Source: CAYJPK01 sp964372035
GTDB taxonomy: Bacteria; Desulfobacterota; Desulfovibrionia; Desulfovibrionales; Desulfovibrionaceae
Direction: 5' to 3'
DNA: 53,625 nucleotides
NCBI GenBank assembly: GCA_964372035.1
Contig: CAYJPK010000003.1
Coordinates: 1 to 53,625, forward strand
This document shows positions 26,573-35,553 of the stretch, piece after piece. The first letter of the stretch is position 1. The number at the start of each line of letters is the position of its first letter. The position numbers were made by a program, and so were the translations under genes. The notes beneath the pieces were generated by a model. That model was not told where the DNA came from and did no database searches. It saw only the letters and a list, made by a program, of their open reading frames with translations.

Positions 26573-27334
26573 TTAATGGATAGTCCAACCACCATCTACA
26601 GTTAAAACATGACCTGTCACCATATCAGCACCAGGTGAAAGTAAATATAAAACAGCAGCAGTAACTTCACCTGATTTTGCCAAGCGTTGAATTCTCAATT
26701 TGCTATATACATAATCACTGAAATCTTTATCAGCTAACATATCTTTTGTCATTGCAGTTTCAACAAAAGTTGGTGCAACAGAGTTTGTAGTAATGTTATA
26801 CTTTGCCCATTCATAAGCCATTACACGTGTAACTTGGTCAATTGCTCCCTTACTTGCACAGTAAGCCGCACGCCAATGCGCTGCACGTTGACCACATTGA
26901 GATGACATATTAACAATTTTACCATAATTTTGTTTAATCATAATTTTACCAACAGCTTGTGCACAGAAAAAAGCACCGCGCAGGTTGATATTTAAAACAA
27001 GATCCCAAATTTGTGGTGTAATTTCAGCAGTTGGCTGTGGCTTATTAACACCTGCATTATTAACTAAATAGTCAATTCTACCCATGTTTTTATTAGCAAG
27101 CTCAGCATGTGCATCAAGCTCTTCAACTTTAGTTACGTCAACAACTTGAGTCCAAGCTTTGCGACCTAAAGCTTCAATTTCAGCTGCTGCAACTTTTAAT
27201 TCTTCTCCATCAATATCCCATAAAGTTACATCAACTCCGTATCGTGCTAAACCTAAAGCAATGTCTTTACCAAGACCACGTGCAGCACCTGTAACTATAG
27301 CTTTTCTACCTGTCATATCAAATTCTGGTTGCAT
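26573..27334 (-). CDS. Short-chain dehydrogenase/reductase
   Basis: A 253-residue classical SDR. It shows the cofactor loop TGAARGLG, an acidic residue after the second strand (LWDIDGEE, pointing to NAD preference), NNAGVNKP, the catalytic Ser in VNMSSQCG and the YxxxK pair in AAYCASKGA. It oxidises or reduces a hydroxyl group of an unidentified compound. It is the last gene of the minus arm that starts with the HpcH aldolase, 51 bp after the LarA-like gene. Together with the D-hydroxyacid dehydrogenase it gives the island two independent alcohol oxidation steps. Confidence 0.87.
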   Translation of the reverse strand: MQPEFDMTGRKAIVTGAARGLGKDIALGLARYGVDVTLWDIDGEELKVAAAEIEALGRKAWTQVVDVTKVEELDAHAELANKNMGRIDYLVNNAGVNKPQPTAEITPQIWDLVLNINLRGAFFCAQAVGKIMIKQNYGKIVNMSSQCGQRAAHWRAAYCASKGAIDQVTRVMAYEWAKYNITTNSVAPTFVETAMTKDMLADKDFSDYVYSKLRIQRLAKSGEVTAAVLYLLSPGADMVTGHVLTVDGGWTIH

Positions 27335-27385
27335 AATTATCTCCTATTTACAAAATTTACTTTTATTTTTTAGATAAGCTGTAAG

Positions 27386-28690
27386 CTATCTAATTAAATT
27401 ACCCTTTTCATCAAACTCATAATAAAATGGTTCTGAAACTTGCTCTATACGTTCATCATTTGCATATTTTTTATACAATGATTCAGAAATCGTAATATAT
27501 TCTACTTGTTCAGTATTTTCAATATGCACTATATCAAATTCTTTTGTTGTATCCTCACCAAGAGATTTATAAAGTGCCATATGCATAGCATGCTTTTCAC
27601 TACCCATAATTAGCGGAAGTTTAGCTGGCGCAAAATTACCTGAAGTCATAGCATTTGCATATGTTGGAAGAGGATCATAAGCCTCAAGTGCCTTCAGTGT
27701 AGTAAAATCAACTACCCCCATACCAATCCCGCTGCCATGAGATTCTTTTGAAATACCAAAAACAATTCTAGCCCTTGCACTAACTCCACCAGAGGCATAT
27801 GGCAATACAAAAGTACCTGTGATATTAGGATCCATGCCTGAACCACTAAAGTTTTTACCTATTTCATCAACGATTAAGACGTCCAAATCGTTAAAGTAAA
27901 TTTGCCCCATATATTTAAAGGCTTCTTGTAACAATGCTGGCTCTTTTTCCATAAACTCAGATGCTTGCATAGCAACAACTTTTGCAGTTTTATAAAAAGC
28001 ATTTTCAATTGTTGCAATGCCACCAATAATTGGAGCATTGTCAATAATGCTTTGTCCAATTAGCGGAATACATTCACGAAAAACGCCAAAGCCTGCCCTA
28101 TGAACTGCCATTGCACCATTATGCTTGCCAACGCCAATAGCTAGCATTTTCATAAGTCCACTTTCATACTCACCACGAAAAGCCGTGTGTGGCTTAATTC
28201 TACATAAAATAATGCAAGCATCTGCCTTTAAAACATCATCAGCAACATGAACTGGAATTCCTTTCACTGTATCAACTACAGTAGTATCTAAATTGCTTAT
28301 AACTGGCGCACCCATAGCGCTTTGCGTAATTCCAAATTCTTCTAAAATCTCGGCTTGCCCTTCATTAGTCGCACCACCATGGCTACCCATAGCAGGAACA
28401 ATAAAAGGCTGTGCACCAAGTGATTTTACCCATTCGACTGTTTTTTTTGTAATAAGACCAATATTTGCTACACCACGGCTACCAACACAAAGTGCAACTC
28501 TTGCATCTTTTTTGATTTTATCTTGCAAACCACTATTTGCTATTTGCTCCATCAAAGCACTTTCAATATCTACAATCTCATCATCTGGAAAAGATTGACG
28601 CACTTTAACCATTTTTGGCAATTCTAACCCTTGAGTAAATTTATTGTAAAAATCCTCTGGAAATAGAAATTTAGATAAAAAATCGCTCAT
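27386..28690 (-). CDS. LarA-like nickel-pincer isomerase (DUF2088)
   Basis: A 434-residue member of the lactate racemase (LarA) superfamily, which epimerises 2-hydroxyacids with a nickel-pincer nucleotide. The N-terminal DUF2088 part has VGSRGVANIG and the His of PAMGSHGGATNEGQ; the middle part has IKPHTAFRGEYESGLMK, whose final Lys is the likely cofactor attachment, then GVGKHNGA. These match the GSHGGAT subgroup rather than true lactate racemases, so the substrate is open. Cofactor-making larB/C/E genes are not in this window. It sits between the hydroxyacid dehydrogenase and the SDR, consistent with bringing a substrate to the configuration that a dehydrogenase accepts. Confidence 0.78.
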   Translation of the reverse strand: MSDFLSKFLFPEDFYNKFTQGLELPKMVKVRQSFPDDEIVDIESALMEQIANSGLQDKIKKDARVALCVGSRGVANIGLITKKTVEWVKSLGAQPFIVPAMGSHGGATNEGQAEILEEFGITQSAMGAPVISNLDTTVVDTVKGIPVHVADDVLKADACIILCRIKPHTAFRGEYESGLMKMLAIGVGKHNGAMAVHRAGFGVFRECIPLIGQSIIDNAPIIGGIATIENAFYKTAKVVAMQASEFMEKEPALLQEAFKYMGQIYFNDLDVLIVDEIGKNFSGSGMDPNITGTFVLPYASGGVSARARIVFGISKESHGSGIGMGVVDFTTLKALEAYDPLPTYANAMTSGNFAPAKLPLIMGSEKHAMHMALYKSLGEDTTKEFDIVHIENTEQVEYITISESLYKKYANDERIEQVSEPFYYEFDEKGNLIR

Positions 28691-28715
28691 TTTAATTCCT
28701 ATATTTAAAACTTAA

Positions 28716-28735
28716 GGGCTAGCAAAAACTAGCCC
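28716..28735 (-). other. Short hairpin between dehydrogenase and LarA-like genes
   Basis: GGGCTAG (28716-28722) and CTAGCCC (28729-28735) form a 7-bp stem with a 6-base loop in the 52-bp gap. On the minus strand no solid T-run follows, so it is more likely a processing or attenuation element than a full terminator. Confidence 0.45.
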
Positions 28736-28742
28736 ATAAAAA

Positions 28743-29696
28743 TTATAAAACTTGCTTATTGACAACAGCAACAGTTTCTAAGCAACCAGCCACAAAGTCA
28801 TTAACATTTTGAGCGCACTGTGTTGCCATTTTAATTGCACCTTCTTTAGTCATTGCAGCATTGTGTGGACTAACAACAATATTATCAAGTGCAAATAATG
28901 GATCATCTGAACTTGGTGGTTCACTTTCAAAAACATCTGTTGCATATCCTGCAATTGTCTTGTTTTTAAGTGCTTCAACCATATCTGGCTCATTTACAAT
29001 ACCACCACGTGCACAGTTAACAACAAAGGCACTATCTTTCATAAGTTCAAATTCTTTTTTACCAAATAAATTGCGTGAAATATCAGAAAGTGGCATATGA
29101 AGTGATACATAATCCATTTCTGGTAAGCTTGCATGTAAATCACTTATTAATTTAGCTTCTGGATAGTTTAAAGTGTCATTAGTTAAAAACGGATCGTAAA
29201 CATAAATGCTCATGCCAAAACATTTGCATAGGTCAGCTAAAGTCCTACCAATACGCCCAAAACCGCAAATAAGAACACTTTTTTCAGCGATACAGCAAGC
29301 ATTTACTGTTTCTCTAATTTTATAATTACCCTCACGAGTTGCTTTATCGTTTAAATACATATTTTTTGAAATAGCAAGCATTAGCGCAAGTGCATGTTCT
29401 GCTACAGAATAAGCATTCGCTTTATAGGCAATTGCTACAGGAATATTGCGACCTGTTAAGTGTTCAACAGCAATATTATCAACACCAACACCATGCTTAG
29501 AAACCATTTTTAAATTCTTAGCCTTAGCTAAAAGTTCAGGACTTAATTCTTGAGTTCTAACTGTTATAATATCAGCATCAACAATCTCCTCTTCAAGCTT
29601 AGTCATATCATCAAGAACAGTTACATTTAACTTTGGATTGTTGAATAACATATCCAAGCCTTGTTGATTAAATGATTTAACTACGAGAACTTTCAT
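28743..29696 (-). CDS. D-isomer-specific 2-hydroxyacid dehydrogenase
   Basis: A 317-residue NAD-dependent dehydrogenase of the phosphoglycerate dehydrogenase type, without the extra C-terminal regulatory domains of SerA. The cofactor loop is GFGRIG with an acidic VYDPF after it; the catalytic triad is Arg in NCARGG, Glu in FESEPP and His in SPHNAAMT. It interconverts a 2-hydroxyacid and a 2-oxoacid. Relatives include (S)-sulfolactate dehydrogenase, but no sulfolactate lyase is nearby. It is 5 bp downstream of tctA, so uptake and oxidation are co-expressed. Confidence 0.88.
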   Translation of the reverse strand: MKVLVVKSFNQQGLDMLFNNPKLNVTVLDDMTKLEEEIVDADIITVRTQELSPELLAKAKNLKMVSKHGVGVDNIAVEHLTGRNIPVAIAYKANAYSVAEHALALMLAISKNMYLNDKATREGNYKIRETVNACCIAEKSVLICGFGRIGRTLADLCKCFGMSIYVYDPFLTNDTLNYPEAKLISDLHASLPEMDYVSLHMPLSDISRNLFGKKEFELMKDSAFVVNCARGGIVNEPDMVEALKNKTIAGYATDVFESEPPSSDDPLFALDNIVVSPHNAAMTKEGAIKMATQCAQNVNDFVAGCLETVAVVNKQVL

Positions 29697-29701
29697 TATA
29701 T

Positions 29702-31180
29702 TTACTCCTTAATTTGTTTTTTACGAGATTTTAAAACTGAGAACACTATTGAAACAATTGTTAATGCGATAAATGTGCCTGAAATTGGTTCAGTTAAAAA
29801 TGGCATATAGCTTCCATCTGAAAAAGATAAACCACGCCTTAAGTTCTGTTCACATAAAGGACCAAGAACAAAACCTAAAACAATTGGAGGAAGAGGAAAG
29901 TTGAACTTTTGGAAGAAATATCCTACACAGCCAAAGAATAACATTGTGCCAACATCAAAAATACGTCCGTTTAATGCAAATGCACCCACAAAGCACATAC
30001 CAACAATAATTGGAAGTAACACATAGCGTGGAATTAATAATATTTTTGTCAAAATAGGCATTGCTGCAATCATAACAATGAGCATAATAATATTACTCAA
30101 GTTAAGTGCGGCAAAGATAGTGCTAACTAAGTCTGCATTTGCCATAAATAACATTGGTCCAGGTGAAATACCATGTATCATAAATGCACCAATAAGCATT
30201 GCTGTAACTGTATCCCCTGGAATACCAAGAGTTAAAAGTGGAATTAAAGCACCACCAACAGAGGCATTGTTTGAAGACTCAGAAGCAACAATACCTGACA
30301 AAGTGCCTTTTCCATAAAGTTCTGGGTGCTTGGAGTATTTTTTAGAAGTTACGTAAGCAATAATATTAGCAGTACCACCACCAATACCTGGCAAAATACC
30401 AATTCCAAGTCCTAGAATTGAAGAGCGTAAGAAGTTTACAAATTCTTCCCTAAATTCTTTGAAGCTAATTAACATACCCTTGAAAGATACTTTATCAACA
30501 TTTAATTTTGCTTCGCCAAGTTTACCCTCTGTCGCAACTAAAAGCTCTGGCAAACAGTATAAACCGACCAACATCGGTAAAAGACCAAAGCCAGCACTCA
30601 AACTATCCATTCCAAAGGTAAAACGTGGAAAAGCATCAATAGGCGCAACACCAACTGTAGCAAAGGCAATACCAAATAATGCGCTAACAACACCTCGTGG
30701 CAAGGATTTATCACTTAAGCCTGCTACCATTGTCATTGAGAAAATCGAAATACTAAAATATTCAAATGGTCCAAATTGCAAGGCAAAATCAGCAAGCGGA
30801 GGCGCAATAAACATCAAGGCAATAAAGCTAACTAAACCGCCTAAAAATGAAAATATTACACCACCAGCTAAAGCCTTTCCGGCTTGCCCATTTTTTGTCA
30901 TTGGAATACCATCAAAAGTTGTGGCAATCGAAGCAGGAGTTCCTGGAATATTTAACAAAATTGCTGATATTAAACCACCAGAAATACCACCAATATAGAT
31001 AGCACTCAAAAGTGCCAAGCTTGAAGCAGGTTCCATACTAAAGGTAAGTGGTAAGGCTAACGCTACACCCATAGTTGCTGTTAAACCAGGAATTGCACCA
31101 AAAATAATGCCAATTACTGTTCCAAAGAAAACTAGCATTAAATTCATTGGTTCAAGAACTGTATAAATCCCTTCAATCAT
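29702..31180 (-). CDS. tctA: Tripartite tricarboxylate transporter large permease (TctA)
   Basis: Large membrane subunit of a TctABC importer, 492 residues with about twelve membrane segments. GAIPGLTATMGVALALPLTF near residue 27-46 and the repeated glycine-proline motif GIGILPGIGGGTANIIAY near 255-272 are typical, as is GIPGDTVTAMLIGAFMIHG. It transports carboxylates delivered by TctC. It follows tctB by 50 bp and precedes the hydroxyacid dehydrogenase by 5 bp. Confidence 0.93.
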   Translation of the reverse strand: MIEGIYTVLEPMNLMLVFFGTVIGIIFGAIPGLTATMGVALALPLTFSMEPASSLALLSAIYIGGISGGLISAILLNIPGTPASIATTFDGIPMTKNGQAGKALAGGVIFSFLGGLVSFIALMFIAPPLADFALQFGPFEYFSISIFSMTMVAGLSDKSLPRGVVSALFGIAFATVGVAPIDAFPRFTFGMDSLSAGFGLLPMLVGLYCLPELLVATEGKLGEAKLNVDKVSFKGMLISFKEFREEFVNFLRSSILGLGIGILPGIGGGTANIIAYVTSKKYSKHPELYGKGTLSGIVASESSNNASVGGALIPLLTLGIPGDTVTAMLIGAFMIHGISPGPMLFMANADLVSTIFAALNLSNIIMLIVMIAAMPILTKILLIPRYVLLPIIVGMCFVGAFALNGRIFDVGTMLFFGCVGYFFQKFNFPLPPIVLGFVLGPLCEQNLRRGLSFSDGSYMPFLTEPISGTFIALTIVSIVFSVLKSRKKQIKE

Positions 31181-31230
31181 AGTAATTCCCTTATATTATA
31201 GCCAAATGGCTGTTAAGTCCTAAGTAATAA

Positions 31231-31704
31231 TTAAAACAACACATTTTTTAAGATACCATGTGGAATATTTATTTCCATTAGTACCGCAAAAACATAATAG
31301 AAAAAGCCTGTCATAATTAAGGCACTAAACCATACTATTGGCATTTTCATCTTTTTTTGATTGTCTAAAATATAGATTTGTAAGCCAAGATAAAGAAAGG
31401 TTGAAATTAAATAACCTATAGTGTCAAAGCTTAAAACATAAGCCAGTAAAATTACAAAAGTTGAAATAACTCGAGGATTTTTGATAAAACCTAAATCAAC
31501 ATTATAAGTTTTACCTTTAAATATTTCAAAAGCAACAAAGCCTAACATTATAAATATTAAAGTTGCAATTAATTGTGGAAACATTGCAGAACTACCAGCC
31601 AAAGTTCCTGTATCTTTAATGTCATAAGATGCTATTAAATATACAATTGTAGCAATACAAAGTATTACCAGAAAAATAAGTTCTTTTTTTGCATTTGTAT
31701 TCAT
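31231..31704 (-). CDS. tctB: Tripartite tricarboxylate transporter small permease (TctB)
   Basis: Small membrane subunit, 157 residues with four membrane segments, the normal TctB layout. The sequence is weakly conserved in the family; identity rests on size, topology, the GSSAMFPQLIATLIFIML opening and position between tctC and tctA. An AAGAAGG ribosome site precedes the ATG. Confidence 0.85.
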   Translation of the reverse strand: MNTNAKKELIFLVILCIATIVYLIASYDIKDTGTLAGSSAMFPQLIATLIFIMLGFVAFEIFKGKTYNVDLGFIKNPRVISTFVILLAYVLSFDTIGYLISTFLYLGLQIYILDNQKKMKMPIVWFSALIMTGFFYYVFAVLMEINIPHGILKNVLF

Positions 31705-31724
31705 ATATTATGCCTTCTTAATAG

Positions 31725-31754
31725 AAGCCTTGCTAGAATTAACTAGCAAGGCTT
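31725..31754 (-). other. Hairpin between tctC and tctB
   Basis: AAGCCTTGCTAG (31725-31736) and CTAGCAAGGCTT (31743-31754) form a perfect 12-bp stem with a 6-base loop, 8 bases after the tctC stop. On the minus strand no T-run follows, so it is better read as a stabilising or processing hairpin than a full terminator. Confidence 0.7.
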
Positions 31755-31761
31755 AAGTTAA

Positions 31762-32715
31762 TTACTTGGAGTCTTTTGCAAGTCCGTCTAATAATTCATA
31801 GTATGCTTTAATGTCTTCTGCTGCTTTATCAGCTGGTAAGAAATTAGGTGTACCATAAATTGCTTTTTCGCTTTCAGCAAATTCAGGTGAATTAATTGCT
31901 GTTTCTAAGTACTCTGTAAATACTTTTTTAACATCTTCAGGTGTACCTTTTGGCATAAATGCATAGAATTTTTTGACTAAATCAATGTTGTATCCTGATT
32001 CAGCTGCTGTTGGAACATCTGGCAATTGCGGATGTCTTTCTTTTGAAAGAACAGCTAATGCTTTTAATTTACCACTTTTAATGTAGTCTTTAACCATGCC
32101 ATATGTACCAATATAACAGTCAAGTCTACCAGCTAAGGTTGAAGTTAATTTTTGAGCACCATCACCAGCATCAACTATTTTAAATTTAACACCAGCTTCT
32201 TTTTCTAGCAATTTAGCTTGAAAATATGACCAGTTGCCTGTAAGTGAAGCATATGTAAGCTTATTAGGGTTTGCTTTTGCATAAGCCATCATATCTTTTA
32301 AAGTTTTCCAATCTGGATGAGTTTTAGGGTTAATTATGATAACGTCAGAAGCATCAGTATAGGTTCTGCCGATCAAATCCATATCTTTGTAACCATAATC
32401 AACTGTGCCAACGATCTCACTAATTAAAAGTGTTGGGTGGTGTATAAATGCTGTATAGCCATCTGGGTCGGCATCAATAACATATTTAGTTGCAATTGTA
32501 CCACCAGCACCACTCATGTTTTGAACAACGACTGGCTCTTTAGTCTTACCGCTCATTGCTTTTACTAACATTCTTGCATGTAAGTCAGAATCACCACCCG
32601 GATTATATGGGATAATGATACGAACACTACGCTCTGGATATTCTGCAAATGCTATACTTGCACAAAAAACCATCATCAACGTTAACACCAAACTCTTAAG
32701 TAAACCTGATTTCAT
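31762..32715 (-). CDS. tctC: Tripartite tricarboxylate transporter binding protein (TctC)
   Basis: Periplasmic solute-binding protein of the TctC (Bug) family, 317 residues. A signal peptide of about 24 residues ends at AFA. The mature protein has IIIPYNPGGDSDLHAR and NMSGAGGTIATKYV, the two loops that hold carboxylates through water molecules, and LPDVPTAAESGY near residue 235. The aspartate loop (SDLHAR) suggests a carboxylate ligand; which one is unknown. GAGGAG precedes the ATG. It is 41 bp after the HpcH aldolase gene. Confidence 0.92.
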   Translation of the reverse strand: MKSGLLKSLVLTLMMVFCASIAFAEYPERSVRIIIPYNPGGDSDLHARMLVKAMSGKTKEPVVVQNMSGAGGTIATKYVIDADPDGYTAFIHHPTLLISEIVGTVDYGYKDMDLIGRTYTDASDVIIINPKTHPDWKTLKDMMAYAKANPNKLTYASLTGNWSYFQAKLLEKEAGVKFKIVDAGDGAQKLTSTLAGRLDCYIGTYGMVKDYIKSGKLKALAVLSKERHPQLPDVPTAAESGYNIDLVKKFYAFMPKGTPEDVKKVFTEYLETAINSPEFAESEKAIYGTPNFLPADKAAEDIKAYYELLDGLAKDSK

Positions 32716-32756
32716 AAGAACTCCTCAAAAAAAATTAACTAAAAATCAAAACACCA

Positions 32757-33524
32757 CTAACCTTTTAAAGCGGTCATTAATCTTTTACCTTCATTAAGAA
32801 TAGAGCTATGCTCTGAACCCATTAAGAAAAAGGTCATGCCCATTTTTTTATATGCATCAAATTTGCTTGCGTCTCCAAGATAAATACCTACCCCAATGTT
32901 AGCTGCTCTTGCTGCATCACAAATTCTTTGAATTGCTTTTTGCACAACTTCACTATCAGGGCTTGTTTGACCATAAGCAACGGTTAAATCCATTGGTCCA
33001 ATAAAGAGTGCATCTAAGCCCTCAACCTTTGCAATATCTTCAACACATTCAACAGCTTCAACATCTTCAATAGTTGCGATTACGCAAGTTTGCTCTGCTG
33101 TATCTGCCATGTGCTCTGGCAAGCTTTTTCTAGTATATCTTGCTGCTCTTGTGCTACCAGCAAAGCCACGCCCAAATGGTACGCCATACTTTGTACCTAA
33201 AACGATATGCTCTGCATCTTCAACAGAGCGTATATGTGGAACAAAAATACCTGTACCACCACAATCAAGAACAGTTTGCATTTCTGAATGACTATTTGAA
33301 GACATTCTTGTAATAACAGGAATACCACCAGCTCTTGCTGCAATCATACAAGTATCAACAGTTGAATTATCAAAAGGTGCATGCTCTTTATCAAGCACCA
33401 CGAAATCAAGACCAGACAAGCCTAATAATTCAAAGATAATTGGGTGCGGTGTTTTTACAAAAAAAGCACCTAATATCTCTCTACCACGTAAACGTTTTTT
33501 TAAATCACTTGTTTCCCATTTCAT
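32757..33524 (-). CDS. HpcH/HpaI-family class II aldolase
   Basis: A 255-residue metal-dependent aldolase. Family marks are DFVVLDKEHAP, RGFAGSTRAARY with the catalytic Arg, IATIEDVEAVE with a metal-binding Glu, and GPMDLTVAYGQ with the metal-binding Asp. Such enzymes reversibly cleave 4-hydroxy-2-oxoacids to pyruvate and an aldehyde. The start at 33524 follows AGGAG; the open frame continues 40 residues upstream through promoter sequence and is not coding. It leads the minus arm of the island behind a palindrome that overlaps the start site. Confidence 0.87.
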   Translation of the reverse strand: MKWETSDLKKRLRGREILGAFFVKTPHPIIFELLGLSGLDFVVLDKEHAPFDNSTVDTCMIAARAGGIPVITRMSSNSHSEMQTVLDCGGTGIFVPHIRSVEDAEHIVLGTKYGVPFGRGFAGSTRAARYTRKSLPEHMADTAEQTCVIATIEDVEAVECVEDIAKVEGLDALFIGPMDLTVAYGQTSPDSEVVQKAIQRICDAARAANIGVGIYLGDASKFDAYKKMGMTFFLMGSEHSSILNEGKRLMTALKG

Positions 33525-33571
33525 TTTAAATGCTCCTAAATTATATTTTTTTTTGATTAGAAAAGTCATGA

Positions 33572-33601
33572 ACATTATATATTTTATCAAATATATAATG
33601 T
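33572..33601. promoter_or_regulatory. Perfect 13-bp inverted repeat, likely operator
   Basis: ACATTATATATTT (33572-33584) and AAATATATAATGT (33589-33601) form a perfect inverted repeat around TATC. It coincides with the predicted transcription start of the minus arm, a position where a bound repressor would block initiation. It might alternatively form an RNA hairpin in the leader. Confidence 0.6.
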
Positions 33602-33603
33602 CT

Positions 33604-33631
33604 ATTATCCACAAGATAATACAAAAGTCAA
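33604..33631 (-). promoter_or_regulatory. Promoter of the minus arm (HpcH-tct operon)
   Basis: On the minus strand, TTGACT (33631-33626), a 16-base spacer and GATAAT (33609-33604). The start would be near 33597, inside the 13-bp inverted repeat. Confidence 0.6.
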
Positions 33632-33760
33632 GACATTTTATCAAATTTTATTGCATACTTTTCTAATTTATATCAAAAAAATAGATATGCATAATATACT
33701 GTTTATACGTATAATTTTAAAATAACAAATTTCTTTCTCAGCAAATTTTCTAAAAAGCTA

Positions 33761-33789
33761 TTGACATATTTTTGCACTCATGGCATAAA
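33761..33789 (+). promoter_or_regulatory. Promoter of the plus arm (GntR-TAXI operon)
   Basis: TTGACA (33761-33766), a 17-base spacer and CATAAA (33784-33789). The expected start near 33796 falls on the tandem TATCAAATATCAAATAT at 33794-33810, which suggests autoregulation by the adjacent GntR protein. Confidence 0.55.
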
Positions 33790-33859
33790 CAAATATCAAA
33801 TATCAAATATAATATTAGAGCAACGCTATTCACAGCTAAAACCTAGAAAAGGAAATTAA

Positions 33860-34546
33860 ATGTTACACGAAACTAGCGAAAACAAAGCAGACGAACTTCC
33901 ATTTTTAACAAAAAATGAGTGGGTCTACGTAAAGTTAAAAGAAAACATTGCAAATGGCACTCTTTTACCTGGGCAGCGCCTGATTGTGTCAAAAATAGCA
34001 GACGACCTCAAGGTTAGCCCGATGCCTGTTCGTGAAGCAATTAATCGTTTATGCCAAGATGGTTTTGTGGTGAAAACTCCACATACTGGAGCAAGTGTAT
34101 CCTCGATTTCACATGAGCAATTATATGAAATCATGAATATTCGCCAAGAGCTTGAGGCATATGCCGCCTCGCTTGCAGTTTCAAATATAGATGACAATGG
34201 TGTAATTCACCTTGAAAATTTAATTTCTAAGATGGAAGAATGTTACACTAAAAGTGGTAGCGATGATTATGAATCTTTGAATTGGGAGTTTCATCAATTC
34301 TTATATAACAATTGTGGCAATAAGACACTCTATGATATAGTTGCCAGTCTTTGGCATAAATCAAGTGTAACAAGAATGATTTTTGTGCGCTTACCAGATA
34401 AACTTGAGCGTTCATTCACTGAACATTTAGAGCTAATGAAAGCGATAAAAAAACGTGATGCAGGGCTTGTTAGAGAGCTTATGTATAACCATATTAAGTA
34501 CACAACTGACCGTGTGGCTTACGTGATTAAGGCAAATCAAAGGTAA
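33860..34546 (+). CDS. GntR/FCD family transcriptional regulator (central copy)
   Basis: A 228-residue GntR-family regulator with a winged helix at about residues 20-85 (LIVSKIADDLKVSPMPVREA) and an FCD effector domain (LNWEFHQFLY, EHLELMKAI, HIKYTTDRV give the metal/ligand histidines and acid). FCD domains usually bind carboxylates. It is strongly similar to the left copy at 25734. AAGGAA precedes the ATG. It leads the plus arm, 25 bp before the TAXI binding-protein gene, and is the best candidate to control both divergent promoters. Confidence 0.9.
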   Translation: MLHETSENKADELPFLTKNEWVYVKLKENIANGTLLPGQRLIVSKIADDLKVSPMPVREAINRLCQDGFVVKTPHTGASVSSISHEQLYEIMNIRQELEAYAASLAVSNIDDNGVIHLENLISKMEECYTKSGSDDYESLNWEFHQFLYNNCGNKTLYDIVASLWHKSSVTRMIFVRLPDKLERSFTEHLELMKAIKKRDAGLVRELMYNHIKYTTDRVAYVIKANQR

Positions 34547-34571
34547 CAATTTAAAAAAAAGAGGAATTTTT

Positions 34572-35537
34572 ATGAAATTTAAATTTCTACTCAGCACACT
34601 TTTAGGCTTAGGTTTACTCGTTGGCACAAATGCAATCGCAGCTGATAAGCGCATTGCAATTGGTGCTTCAAACTCTCAATCAGCACACTATGCTTATTTT
34701 GCTTCTTTAGCTAAAGTTGTTAATGATGCTAAAGTAGGTCTTAACCTTTCACTCGTTGAAACAGGCGCTGGTGTTGATAACTTAAAACGTTTTGACCGTG
34801 GTCAGCTTGATATTGGTCTTATCACTTCAAATGCTTTATATGAAGCATATAATGGCAAAGGAATCTTCAAAAAGCCAATTAAAAGTAAAATCTTATGGAT
34901 TTACAATTTAGCAGCTCAAAATGTAATTGTACGCCAAGACTCAGGTGTAAAAACTATTGCTGAGTTAACTGGCAAAAAATTAGGACCTGGTATGCGTGGT
35001 TCTGGTACTGAGCAAGCTAGTGAAGCTGTATTTAAAGCTTTAGGCGTTAAACCTGAGTTTGTTCGTGGTTCTAACGCTGAAATCACCGACGCAGTTAAAG
35101 ATAAGCGCTCTATTGGTATCGTTCAATCTTCTGTAGGCACTGGTTTTAACCCGCTTACAACTGACCTTGCAACCTTCACTCCTGTGTATTGCCTTGGCTT
35201 AACAGCTGAAGAAGAAGCTATCATTAAAAAAGAAGTTCCTGAATTAGCAGTCGTTGAGATGCCTGGTGGTGAACTCATGGGTCGTGGACCTTACAAAATT
35301 TGGGCATTCTTAATTGGTACAGGTGCTGCTCCTAACTTAGATGATGAAACTGCTTATAAGTTAACTAAATTAGCATGTGAAAACATTGCACCACAAAAAG
35401 CTTCTTTTGGTGCTGGGCTTATCAGCGAAAATTTAGCTGAAGCAACCTTAAAATATGCAACAACTCCTCTTCACCCTGGTGCTATTAAGTACTATGAAGA
35501 GAAAGGTTATACAGTTCCTGCTCACTTAAAAGACTAG
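34572..35537 (+). CDS. TAXI-family TRAP solute-binding protein
   Basis: Periplasmic binding protein of the TRAP-associated extracytoplasmic immunogenic (TAXI) type, 321 residues. The signal peptide of about 23 residues ends at IAA. The mature protein has IGASNSQSAHYAYFASLAK, ETGAGVDNLKRFDRGQLDIG and KKLGPGMRGSGTEQ, matching the TAXI pattern of a SGAT-like ligand loop. TAXI ligands include glutamate and 2-oxoglutarate-like acids; here the substrate is unknown. AGAGGAA precedes the ATG. Confidence 0.9.
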   Translation: MKFKFLLSTLLGLGLLVGTNAIAADKRIAIGASNSQSAHYAYFASLAKVVNDAKVGLNLSLVETGAGVDNLKRFDRGQLDIGLITSNALYEAYNGKGIFKKPIKSKILWIYNLAAQNVIVRQDSGVKTIAELTGKKLGPGMRGSGTEQASEAVFKALGVKPEFVRGSNAEITDAVKDKRSIGIVQSSVGTGFNPLTTDLATFTPVYCLGLTAEEEAIIKKEVPELAVVEMPGGELMGRGPYKIWAFLIGTGAAPNLDDETAYKLTKLACENIAPQKASFGAGLISENLAEATLKYATTPLHPGAIKYYEEKGYTVPAHLKD

Positions 35538-35553
35538 TTTCTTTAAAAACAAG

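Larger units (their letters stand above)
33525..33859. promoter_or_regulatory. Divergent control region of the catabolic island
   Basis: The 335-bp gap drives the minus arm (HpcH aldolase onward) and the plus arm (GntR, TAXI transporter, aldolase). It contains a promoter in each direction, described separately. A TATCAAATAT motif occurs at 33585, 33794 and 33801, with a close variant (TATCAAATTT) at 33638, and the copies lie at the predicted start sites of both promoters. Confidence 0.6.
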
